Source: Deltaproteobacteria bacterium
GTDB taxonomy: Bacteria; Desulfobacterota; GWC2-55-46
DNA length: 5,893 bases
Assembly (NCBI GenBank): GCA_030646655.1
Contig: JAUSLB010000138.1
Location: 1-5,893, forward strand
Direction: 5' to 3'
Notes under the pieces: generated by a model
Database searches by the model: none
Told to the model about the DNA's origin: nothing
Seen by the model: only the letters and a program-made list of their open reading frames with translations
In this document: piece after piece, positions 1-5,290 of the stretch
Layout: every line of letters begins with the position of its first letter
How positions within the stretch are numbered: position 1 is the stretch's first letter
Position numbers and translations under genes: made by a program

Positions 1-540
1 ACCGACTTCGGGCCGAGGGATACCCTTGAGATAGAGCTTCTGAATTTCCTCTCCGGTATCTACGGGCATGTGAGCTATGAAAGGATCCTTTCAGGGCCGG
101 GGATAGCGGACATATACAGGTTCTTTAAATCTAAGCGCGGGGGCTATGAGCCTGAGCGTCTTAAAAAGAGGTTTGAGAAAGGGGACGCCGCTCCGGTAAT
201 AACCGACGAGGCGTTAAGCGGCGGGGATAAGAACTGTAAAGACGCCCTTGAGCTTTTTATCTCGATATACGGCGCGGAGGCGGGCAATGTGGCCCTTAAA
301 TCCCTTGCGCTCGGCGGGGTCTATATCGGAGGGGGCATAGCCCCGAAGATACTTAAGGCTATGGAGAAAGGGGCTTTTCTCGAATCCTTCAGGAAAAAAG
401 GGAGGTTTGAAAGGCTGCTCTCTGAAGTCCCGGTTGCCGTGATATTAAACGAAAAGACAGGCCTCCTCGGGGCCGCGGCCTGCGCATTAAACCTCCTTAG
501 AGGCAGGGGGCGCGGTAAGATAAGCGCTATAATATATTAG
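1..540 (+). CDS. glk: Glucokinase, C-terminal part (5' end outside window)
   Basis: The frame is open from base 1 to the TAG at 538-540, giving 179 residues, about the C-terminal half of a bacterial glucokinase (usually 320-350 aa). The enzyme phosphorylates glucose with ATP to glucose 6-phosphate in the cytoplasm. Family signatures seen: the segment HVSYERILSGPG near residues 23-34 (E. coli Glk has HVSAERFLSGPG), GGVYIGGGIAPKIL around residues 106-119 (E. coli GGVFIAGGIVPRFL), the KKGRFE segment, and NEKTGLLGAAA near the end (E. coli DNPGLLGSGA). The ATP-binding N-terminus and most of the sugar site lie upstream of the window. A Met at base 70 is internal and is not the start. It is followed by pgl in the same direction, consistent with a glucose 6-phosphate oxidation operon. 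The stop codon lies within the TTAG that borders the putative insertion element, which leaves the protein end intact. Confidence 0.9.
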   Translation, partial: TDFGPRDTLEIELLNFLSGIYGHVSYERILSGPGIADIYRFFKSKRGGYEPERLKKRFEKGDAAPVITDEALSGGDKNCKDALELFISIYGAEAGNVALKSLALGGVYIGGGIAPKILKAMEKGAFLESFRKKGRFERLLSEVPVAVILNEKTGLLGAAACALNLLRGRGRGKISAIIY

Positions 541-566
541 CAGGCTGTTGAAAAACAGCCTGCTAA
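537..566. repeat. Perfect 13-bp hairpin with GAAA loop at glk end / element left end
   Basis: Positions 537-549 pair perfectly with 554-566 around the tetraloop GAAA (550-553), a GNRA-type loop. The stem includes the glk stop codon. No T tract follows, so it is not a classic intrinsic terminator. It could still protect the 3' end of glk mRNA or cause pausing. Most of it belongs to the left terminus of the putative element, so the terminal inverted repeat is itself palindromic. Confidence 0.75.
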
Positions 567-780
567 CGCAATCCCCATAGTGTGGGGATGGATTGCCAAA
601 TTGCGAGCTAAAAAAGTCGAGCAATTTGTAAGGATTGGACGTCTGGATGCTCGCCGGCTCACGAAGTGATAAGGCGAGCTATATTAACGAAAGATTCCTT
701 GCCAGCAGAACGGAGTTCTGTCATTCACTCCGGCCAAATCGTGGTTGAAAAAGTCCATGACGGACTTTTTCAAAATCCTG
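541..780. mobile_element. Putative MITE-like element (non-autonomous, hairpin-rich, TTAG flanks)
   Basis: This 240-bp gene-free block starts with CAGGCTGTTGAAAAA (541-555) and ends with TTTTTCAAAATCCTG (766-780). These ends are inverted copies matching at 13 of 15 positions. TTAG sits directly outside both ends (537-540 and 781-784), as expected for a 4-bp target duplication. The interior is nearly continuous inverted repeats: 571-577/583-589, an alternative outer pair 568-574/590-596, 597-604/621-628, 649-655/673-679 enclosing 659-662/666-669, 706-711/715-720, and 745-756/762-773. No ORF of note and no transposase lie inside. Removing it would join glk and pgl with a 31-bp gap. Similar CAGGCTGTTGAAAAA strings are, from memory, common in intergenic DNA of deltaproteobacterial-type genomes; this was not searched. 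It could instead be an intergenic palindromic repeat or a structured RNA. The 4-bp flank match alone could be chance. Confidence 0.55.
745..773. repeat. 12-bp hairpin near right end of the element; possible weak bidirectional terminator
   Basis: Positions 745-756 pair perfectly with 762-773 around a 5-nt loop (757-761). The core GTCC/GGAC is flanked by five A on the left and five T on the right, the layout of a short bidirectional intrinsic terminator. Only four core pairs, three of them G-C, are strong, so any termination would be weak. It lies 42 bp upstream of the pgl start and could reduce read-through from glk into pgl. Confidence 0.6.
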
Positions 781-815
781 TTAGTGCGATAATCTTTTGA
801 CCCGTCGTTCCTGAT

Positions 816-1577
816 ATGGCAAAAGAAATAAAAATGGAAGAGATAAAGAATTTCCTTTTCGTTTACGACGGCCTTAAGGAGCTCGGCAGGGGAGGCGCTG
901 AGTTCTTCCTGAAACACTGTATTAAGGAGGTTGAGAAAAAAGGCCTCTTTACAGCCGTCCTTTCCGGCGGAAAGACCCCCTGCAGGCTTTATACCGCCCT
1001 TTCTTCCGATGAGTTCAGGGACAAAATTCCGTGGGACAAGGTCCACCTCTTCTGGGGCGATGAACGCCCTGTGGGGCCCGGACACCCTGAGAGCAACTAC
1101 AGCCTCGCCGACAGGGCGCTTATCTCAAAGGTAGATATCCCGCCTGAAAATGTTCACCGCATAAAAGGGGAGCTGGAGCCCTCAAAGGCGGCTTTAGAGT
1201 ATGAGGACGAGATAAGGCGCTTTTTCGGGGTGAGTCGGGATGAAGCTCCTGTATTCGACCTTGTCTTTCTCGGCATGGGCGACGACGGGCATACGCTCTC
1301 GCTCTATCCCTCGACTAAGGCGCTTTCGGAGGACAGGAGGCTTGTCGTAGAGAACTATGTCGGGAAGCTTAATGCATACCGGATAACCATGACATTGAGG
1401 CTCGTCAACAGCGCCTCCTCGATAATCTTCCTCGTTTCCGGCAAGGGCAAGTCAGGGGTATTGAGGCAGGCGTTGAGCGACCCGAAGGCAGGCTACCCCG
1501 CGCAGCTGGTAAGGCCGCATACCGGGGAAGTGAGGTGGTTCATAGACAAGGACGCCGCCTCGGCGCTCGCGAGGTGA
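816..1577 (+). CDS. pgl: 6-phosphogluconolactonase (Pgl/DevB family)
   Basis: This 253-residue cytoplasmic enzyme would hydrolyse 6-phosphoglucono-1,5-lactone to 6-phosphogluconate, the second step of the oxidative pentose phosphate route, and fits the usual family length (about 230-260). Motifs seen: LSGGKTP at residues 49-55 (phosphate-binding loop), FWGDER at 79-84, ESNY at 92-95, and GDDGHT at 155-160 followed by LSLYP. The GxDGHT motif carries the catalytic histidine (H159), and the more usual continuation is ASLFP. The frame opens after a TGA at 798-800, so the start must be 816 or later. ATG 816 has no clear Shine-Dalgarno, and the in-frame ATG at 834 is no better, so translation may have been coupled to glk before the intervening element arrived. 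The glk neighbour supports a role in glucose 6-phosphate oxidation; zwf is not in view. A terminator follows 29 bp after the stop. Confidence 0.93.
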   Translation: MAKEIKMEEIKNFLFVYDGLKELGRGGAEFFLKHCIKEVEKKGLFTAVLSGGKTPCRLYTALSSDEFRDKIPWDKVHLFWGDERPVGPGHPESNYSLADRALISKVDIPPENVHRIKGELEPSKAALEYEDEIRRFFGVSRDEAPVFDLVFLGMGDDGHTLSLYPSTKALSEDRRLVVENYVGKLNAYRITMTLRLVNSASSIIFLVSGKGKSGVLRQALSDPKAGYPAQLVRPHTGEVRWFIDKDAASALAR

Positions 1578-1606
1578 AGCTCCTAAAAGATATTTCCTTA
1601 AAAAAC

Positions 1607-1636
1607 AAAACGGCGGGGTTTTGTCCCCGCCGTTTT
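1607..1636. terminator. Bidirectional intrinsic terminator between pgl and the cytochrome operon
   Basis: The arms 1607-1618 and 1625-1636 form a perfect 12-bp stem with a GC-rich core (CGGCGGGG/CCCCGCCG) and a 6-nt loop. The + strand runs into five T (1633-1637). The minus strand reads into a T-rich tract opposite the A run at 1600-1610. The two flanking genes converge on it, so it can serve pgl on + and the triheme operon on -. Confidence 0.92.
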
Positions 1637-1665
1637 TCATTTAATCCGGTTCTGATTTTTTAACG

Positions 1666-2013
1666 CTACTTTTTCGCCGCGCTTACCCCTGTGTGGCAGC
1701 TCGCGCACTGGAAGAGCGGGAACGCCTTTGGGCTGTTGTGGCAGTTCGGGGACCCGCAGAACTTGCCATCCATGTTCAGCTTCATGGAGATGTTGTTCTC
1801 CCCGCGCTTATCCTTAAAGATCTTCGGGTGGCAGTCGTTGCACTTATTCGTCTTCTCGTGCTTGCCGTGCGGGAATATAACGGGGCCCACCCCGGCCTTT
1901 TTCATGCTCGCGATCTTATCGTCGAACTTTATATCCCCTATCCCGCCGGAGGCTATCGCGGGAAGCGCCGCCAAGGCCATCGTGAATATTATTATGCGCG
2001 CTTTAGCCCTCAT
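1666..2013 (-). CDS. Triheme c7-type cytochrome, exported (third gene of operon)
   Basis: A 115-residue precursor with a Sec signal peptide (basic MRAKAR, hydrophobic stretch, likely cleavage after A21 of AIA) gives a periplasmic mature protein of about 94 residues. Three heme c sites are visible: CNDCH (58-62), CGSPNCH (86-92, the rarer CX4CH spacing) and CASCH (103-107). FPHGKH at 47-52 supplies H49 and H52 as likely distal ligands. The whole protein has only five His, so one heme lacks a second His. M77, in ISM, is conserved in the two sister genes and is a candidate ligand. The layout fits the c(7)-type triheme domain repeated in the Geobacter 'nanowire' dodecaheme cytochromes. The role is inferred to be periplasmic electron transfer; the partner is unknown. 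The start ATG overlaps the TGA of the upstream gene (ATGA at 2010-2013) without a strong Shine-Dalgarno, indicating translational coupling. Confidence 0.93.
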   Translation of the reverse strand: MRAKARIIIFTMALAALPAIASGGIGDIKFDDKIASMKKAGVGPVIFPHGKHEKTNKCNDCHPKIFKDKRGENNISMKLNMDGKFCGSPNCHNSPKAFPLFQCASCHTGVSAAKK

Positions 2014-2726
2014 TTAGCCGAGGAGGCCTTCTTGGGCGAGGTATGGCACCTGTTGCAGTCCGTCAGCGGGAAGGCGACCTTTCCGTGGCACCTTCCGCAC
2101 CACTGGCCCTGAACTATCCCCACCATGGACATGTCGTTGCCGCCCTTAACCGGTATGAATATCGGGCCGCCGACTGTGGCGTGGCATATCTCGCACTTAA
2201 GCCAGTATGTGTGCATCTCGTGCGGGTATACGACGTCGTTCACGAAATCGCCCTTCGCCGCGATGAGGACGTCCATCTTAAGAGGCGGCATCTCATCGTC
2301 GTCCGGGGCTAAAGAGAATTTCGGCTTTACAAGGTTCTCCCTCACTATGCGCGCCCAGTCGATGAGGCCGTACCTGTCCTTTGGATGGCCCTGCACCGCA
2401 AGGGCCTGAGGGTGCCAGCCGCGGCCTGCCTTGTATGCTATGCTGGGAGGCTTGTTCGGGTCGCCGACGCCCGCGGCTTTGCCGGCGGTGTCAAGGTAAA
2501 TAACGCTCGATGGGTCTGTCGGGTCGATCTTCGGTGCTTCCGCCTTCTCGCTCTTCTTTGCGGGAGCGGGCGCCGTCTGCGCGGCCGCCGCCACCATGAT
2601 ATTCGCCTTTGTGCTCGTCACTGATTCAGCGTCGCTTACAGCAACCGTAACGGCAAAGCCGAAAATGAGCAGGAGCGAAAAGAGGAGGGCAACCTTCAGG
2701 TACTTGCAGGTTGGAGATGCTTTCAT
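2010..2726 (-). CDS. Triheme c7-type cytochrome with ~135-residue N-terminal extension
   Basis: This 238-residue exported protein has a basic start, a hydrophobic segment at about residues 10-30, and possible cleavage after SDA (A33); it could also stay as a membrane anchor. An Ala/Pro/Lys-rich linker (46-66) follows, then a non-heme region (about 67-160) with WHP at 104-106, GHP at 113-115 and LIDWARIV at 121-128. The C-terminal triheme domain has YPHEMH (167-172; H169 and H172 likely ligands), CEICH (178-182), CGRCH (210-214) and CNRCH (224-228). M201 aligns with the conserved Met of its neighbours. I do not recognise a named function for the extension; it may dock a partner, and H105/H114 might add ligands. 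The ATG at 2726 has a strong Shine-Dalgarno (minus-strand AAAGGAGG ending 6 nt upstream). It is the middle gene of the operon: 32 bp after the first, overlapping the third by 4 bp. Confidence 0.93.
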   Translation of the reverse strand: MKASPTCKYLKVALLFSLLLIFGFAVTVAVSDAESVTSTKANIMVAAAAQTAPAPAKKSEKAEAPKIDPTDPSSVIYLDTAGKAAGVGDPNKPPSIAYKAGRGWHPQALAVQGHPKDRYGLIDWARIVRENLVKPKFSLAPDDDEMPPLKMDVLIAAKGDFVNDVVYPHEMHTYWLKCEICHATVGGPIFIPVKGGNDMSMVGIVQGQWCGRCHGKVAFPLTDCNRCHTSPKKASSAK

Positions 2727-2758
2727 TTACTTCCTCCTTTCAGAACTGTCCGTAAGAT

Positions 2759-3133
2759 TTAATTTTGATTTGTTGGAGCGTTAGGGTTGTTGCCCTTGTA
2801 CGAATGACACCGGTCGCAGTAAAGCGGCTCCCACGCGATAAGTCCATTATGGCATTTGCCGCAGAACTCGCCGTTCATTATGGCTGTCATGTTTATGTCG
2901 TTAGCGCCTTTTTTGATGATAAAGATGTCCTCGTGGCAGACCTTGCATTTAAACCTGATCCTGTGGAACCAGTGGGGGAACATTACAGGGTTCACGCCCG
3001 CCTTTTGCATGCTCTCCGACTTGCCGTTAAGGACTATGTCCCCGTATTCTGCATGACCTGAACTGGCCATTATCAAGCCCGCAGCGATACCGATACAAGT
3101 CAGGAGGAGAATCCAGAAGCTTACTCTCTTCAT
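2759..3133 (-). CDS. Triheme c7-type cytochrome, exported (first gene of operon)
   Basis: A 124-residue precursor has a signal peptide (MKR, hydrophobic residues 5-23, likely cleavage after A28 of GHA). The mature domain carries FPHWFH (52-57; H54 and H57 likely distal ligands) and three CXXCH sites: CKVCH (63-67), CGKCH (91-95) and CDRCH (106-110). It closely resembles the third gene of the operon: both share a QKAGV/KKAGV segment, then PVxFPH, then a heme site followed by xIF. Mature His count is again five, and M82 in INM is the conserved candidate ligand. A short polar Asn-rich tail (114-124) follows the last heme. ATG 3133 has GGAGG 7 nt upstream on the minus strand (3141-3145). A near-consensus promoter lies further upstream. 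It probably acts as a periplasmic electron carrier together with the two downstream paralogues. Confidence 0.93.
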   Translation of the reverse strand: MKRVSFWILLLTCIGIAAGLIMASSGHAEYGDIVLNGKSESMQKAGVNPVMFPHWFHRIRFKCKVCHEDIFIIKKGANDINMTAIMNGEFCGKCHNGLIAWEPLYCDRCHSYKGNNPNAPTNQN

Positions 3134-3197
3134 CGAATTGCCTCCTATTTAGTGTTTTCCCGGACTTATGCGATTTTTTTGGGTGATAGTAGTTCCA

Positions 3198-3228
3198 ATT
3201 ATAGCCTTTTTTATGTAGCGTATGTCAA
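3198..3228 (-). promoter_or_regulatory. Candidate sigma-70 promoter of the triheme cytochrome operon
   Basis: On the minus strand, TTGACA (3228-3223) and TATAAT (3203-3198) both match consensus exactly, separated by 19 nt. The spacer is longer than the optimal 17, which may lower basal activity or call for an activator. It lies 65 bp upstream of the first cytochrome ATG. Transcription would start near 3191. Confidence 0.6.
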
Positions 3229-3261
3229 GCTAAAAATTTCTAAAACCAGAATTCTATTAAT

Positions 3262-3290
3262 TTGAAAAGAGAGCAGTGATATGATATAAA
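3262..3290 (+). promoter_or_regulatory. aspS: Candidate sigma-70 promoter of aspS
   Basis: TTGAAA (3262-3267) and TATAAA (3285-3290) are separated by 17 nt, and TG at 3282-3283 gives an extended -10. Transcription would start near 3297, leaving a leader of about 112 nt before the TTG start. Confidence 0.6.
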
Positions 3291-3396
3291 AACAAATCCC
3301 CTTTATTTACGGCGTTTTTCGCATGATGCGCGGAGGGGAGTAATTTTTAAAATATAAAAATGACAGCTCAAATTCCGGCGATTTCAACGCGCGGGG

Positions 3397-3402
3397 GGAG
3401 GA
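3397..3402 (+). promoter_or_regulatory. aspS: Ribosome binding site fixing the aspS TTG start
   Basis: GGAGGA (3397-3402), within a longer G-rich run starting at 3393, lies 6 nt before TTG 3409. The first in-frame ATG (3421) would be 18 nt away, too far for this site. The spacing therefore favours TTG as the start. Confidence 0.8.
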
Positions 3403-3408
3403 CTTAAA

Positions 3409-5196
3409 TTGTTAGAAAAGATGGGAGACTGGAGGAGGGGCTCTTATTGCGGGGCTGTTTCTCCTTCGGATACAGGAAAAAACGTAAACCTTATGGGCTG
3501 GGTGCAGAGGAGGAGGGACCACGGCGGGCTAATATTCATTGACCTACGGGATAGAGAGGGCGTAGTCCAGCTCGTATTTAACCCTGAGGCCCCGAATAAT
3601 GTCCTTGAAAAGGCGCACGATATAAGGAGCGAGTTCGTATTAGCCGTAAAGGGCGTTGTCCAGAAAAGGCCCGAGGGCACCGAGAACCCGAACCTAAAGA
3701 CAGGCGGGCTCGAGGTCGTTGTGCGGGAGCTAAGGGTCTTGAACGACTCGGCCCCGCTCCCTTTCATGATAGAGGACGACACGGATGTAGCAGAGATGAC
3801 GAGGCTTAAATACCGCTACCTCGATCTAAGGAGGCCCTCTCTCCAGAGAAAGCTCATATTAAGGCATAAGGTAGCGATGGCTACTAGGAACTACTTATCC
3901 GAGAACGGATTCCTTGAGATAGAAACGCCTGTGCTGACGAAGTCAACCCCCGAGGGCGCGCGCGATTATCTCGTCCCGAGCAGGCTGAATCCCGGGCAGT
4001 TCTACGCCCTGCCTCAGTCCCCTCAGCTTTTTAAGCAGATACTGATGATCTCCGGCCTCGACAGGTACTTTCAGATAGTGAAATGCTTCAGGGACGAGGA
4101 CTTAAGGGCAGACCGCCAGCCTGAGTTCACGCAGATAGACGCTGAGATGAGCTTTGTAGACAGGGAAGATGTCATCTCTGTAATGGAGGGGCTCATAGCG
4201 CGCATCTTTAAAGAGGCCGGGGTCGAGGTGAAGCCCCCGTTCCCGAGGCTCTCTTACTCAGAGGCGGTAGGCAGGTTCGGGGTAGATAACCCTGACACGA
4301 GGTTCGGCCTTGAGTTAAAGGACTTGACCGGCACGCTCGCCAGCTCCGGGTTTAAGGTCTTCGCGGACGCGGCGGCGAAGAAGGGCGTAATTAAGGCGCT
4401 TTGCGTAAAGGGCGGTGCAAGCTTTTCAAGGAAAGACCTGGACGACTTAACCGAGGTCGCCGCCTCTTTCGGCGCTAAGGGCCTCGCCTGGGTAAAGATA
4501 ACGGAAGAGGGCTGGCAGTCACCGATAGCGAAGTTCCTGGCCGAGGCTGAAAAGGGATCGATTGTAAAGGCGCTTGGGGCGGAAAAAGGCGACCTTATCC
4601 TGTTCGCGGCTGACAAGCCTTCAATAGCGAATACGGTCCTCGGCAGGCTGAGGCTCAATATCGGCGGACGGCTCGGGCTCATACCCAAAGAGGGCTATAA
4701 CTTCGTATGGGTCACGGAGTTCCCCATGTTCGAGTACGACGAGGCCGAGAAGAGGTATGTTGCGGTCCACCACCCGTTCACCTCGCCGATGGACGAGGAC
4801 CTCGATAAGATAGATATTGACCCGCTATCCGTGCGCGCAAAGGCTTACGACCTTGTGCTTAACGGGGTAGAGATTGGCGGGGGCTCCATAAGGATACACA
4901 GGAGCGACATCCAATCCAGGATATTCGACAGGCTCGGCATAGCGAGAGATGAGGCGCAGGAGAGGTTCGGCTTCCTTCTGGAGGCCTTGAAGTACGGCAC
5001 GCCCCCGCACGGCGGCATAGCCTTCGGCCTCGACAGGGTCATGGCGATAATGACAGGGTCTGAATCGATTAGGGACGTGATAGCCTTCCCCAAGACGCAG
5101 AAGGCGGCCGACATAATGAGCGACGCGCCCTCGCCGGTCGATCAGAAACAGCTCGACGAGATATTCATAAGGGTGGTAAAGAAGGCGCAGGCGTAA
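3409..5196 (+). CDS. aspS: Aspartyl-tRNA synthetase, bacterial type, likely non-discriminating
   Basis: This 595-residue cytoplasmic class II synthetase attaches Asp to tRNA; the length is typical of bacterial AspRS (about 590). Order: N-terminal OB-fold anticodon-binding domain (about 12-115, with [11 protein letters not shown] at 30-40), motif 1 region ([10 protein letters not shown], 165-174), motif 2 ([18 protein letters not shown], 227-244), the bacterial GAD insertion (about 305-405), and motif 3 (GGIAFGLDR, 535-543). H38, in RRRDHG, and G90, in RPEG, match residues that mark non-discriminating AspRS, such as the Pseudomonas enzyme; E. coli's Asp-specific enzyme has Leu and Lys there. 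By that rule it would also charge tRNA-Asn, for later amidation by GatCAB. The TTG start is chosen from the RBS spacing and gives about seven extra residues compared with E. coli. No terminator is evident after the stop. Confidence 0.97.
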   Translation: MLEKMGDWRRGSYCGAVSPSDTGKNVNLMGWVQRRRDHGGLIFIDLRDREGVVQLVFNPEAPNNVLEKAHDIRSEFVLAVKGVVQKRPEGTENPNLKTGGLEVVVRELRVLNDSAPLPFMIEDDTDVAEMTRLKYRYLDLRRPSLQRKLILRHKVAMATRNYLSENGFLEIETPVLTKSTPEGARDYLVPSRLNPGQFYALPQSPQLFKQILMISGLDRYFQIVKCFRDEDLRADRQPEFTQIDAEMSFVDREDVISVMEGLIARIFKEAGVEVKPPFPRLSYSEAVGRFGVDNPDTRFGLELKDLTGTLASSGFKVFADAAAKKGVIKALCVKGGASFSRKDLDDLTEVAASFGAKGLAWVKITEEGWQSPIAKFLAEAEKGSIVKALGAEKGDLILFAADKPSIANTVLGRLRLNIGGRLGLIPKEGYNFVWVTEFPMFEYDEAEKRYVAVHHPFTSPMDEDLDKIDIDPLSVRAKAYDLVLNGVEIGGGSIRIHRSDIQSRIFDRLGIARDEAQERFGFLLEALKYGTPPHGGIAFGLDRVMAIMTGSESIRDVIAFPKTQKAADIMSDAPSPVDQKQLDEIFIRVVKKAQA

Positions 5197-5230
5197 ATTA
5201 AGAAAAGTGCGACATTTAAAAAGTAATTGG

Positions 5231-5259
5231 TTGAATAATGAGTAAAGATTATGTATAAG
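5231..5259 (+). promoter_or_regulatory. Candidate sigma-70 promoter of the DNA methyltransferase gene
   Basis: TTGAAT (5231-5236) and TATAAG (5254-5259) are separated by 17 nt in the AT-rich gap after aspS. The expected start near 5266 leaves a leader of about 25 nt. Together with the AT-rich gene it suggests independent expression rather than read-through from aspS. Confidence 0.5.
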
Positions 5260-5278
5260 AAAGAGCATAAACTTTGTT

Positions 5279-5287
5279 AGGGGGTGA
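5279..5287 (+). promoter_or_regulatory. Ribosome binding site of the methyltransferase gene
   Basis: A G-rich AGGGGGTGA run ends 3 nt before ATG 5291, with the GGGGG core about 5 nt upstream of it. This supports that start codon. Confidence 0.65.
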
Positions 5288-5290
5288 AAT

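Larger units (their letters stand above)
3134..3408. other. Divergent intergenic region between cytochrome operon and aspS
   Basis: This 275-bp AT-rich non-coding stretch has back-to-back promoter candidates whose -35 boxes are 33 bp apart. Between them lies the 8-bp palindrome AGAATTCT (3248-3255). In the aspS leader, TCCCCT (3297-3302) can pair with AGGGGA (3334-3339), enclosing the odd palindrome CGCATGATGCG (3320-3330). I see no T-box, tRNA-like fold or ORF of substance. The palindromes are only possible operator or leader elements. Confidence 0.6.

Noticed and set aside
537..566. Intrinsic terminator for glk
   Set aside because: The hairpin is perfect but lacks a following T tract; better explained as the palindromic end of the repeat element.
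541..780. CRISPR array or tRNA gene in the repeat-rich gap
   Set aside because: Hairpins are all different with no regular repeat-spacer pattern, and no tRNA cloverleaf or T-loop consensus was found.
684..1085. 133-codon minus-strand ORF overlapping the element and pgl
   Set aside because: Antisense to the well-supported pgl gene, no recognisable motif and no RBS seen.
1691..2312. Several plus-strand ORFs opposite the cytochrome genes
   Set aside because: The minus strand has clear heme motifs, signal peptides and RBSs; the plus-strand frames are shadows of GC-rich coding DNA.
3086..3105. Lipoprotein signal in the first cytochrome (Cys13)
   Set aside because: The residues before Cys13 (LLT) do not fit a lipobox, and the Cys lies too early within the hydrophobic stretch.
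3360..3407. Short 15-codon ORF ending one base before the aspS TTG (possible leader peptide)
   Set aside because: No Shine-Dalgarno at a usable distance, no Asp codons as an attenuator would need, and it overlaps the aspS RBS; probably chance.
4825..5268. 147-codon minus-strand ORF over the 3' end of aspS
   Set aside because: Antisense to motif 3 of AspRS; composition typical of a shadow frame and no protein family signs.
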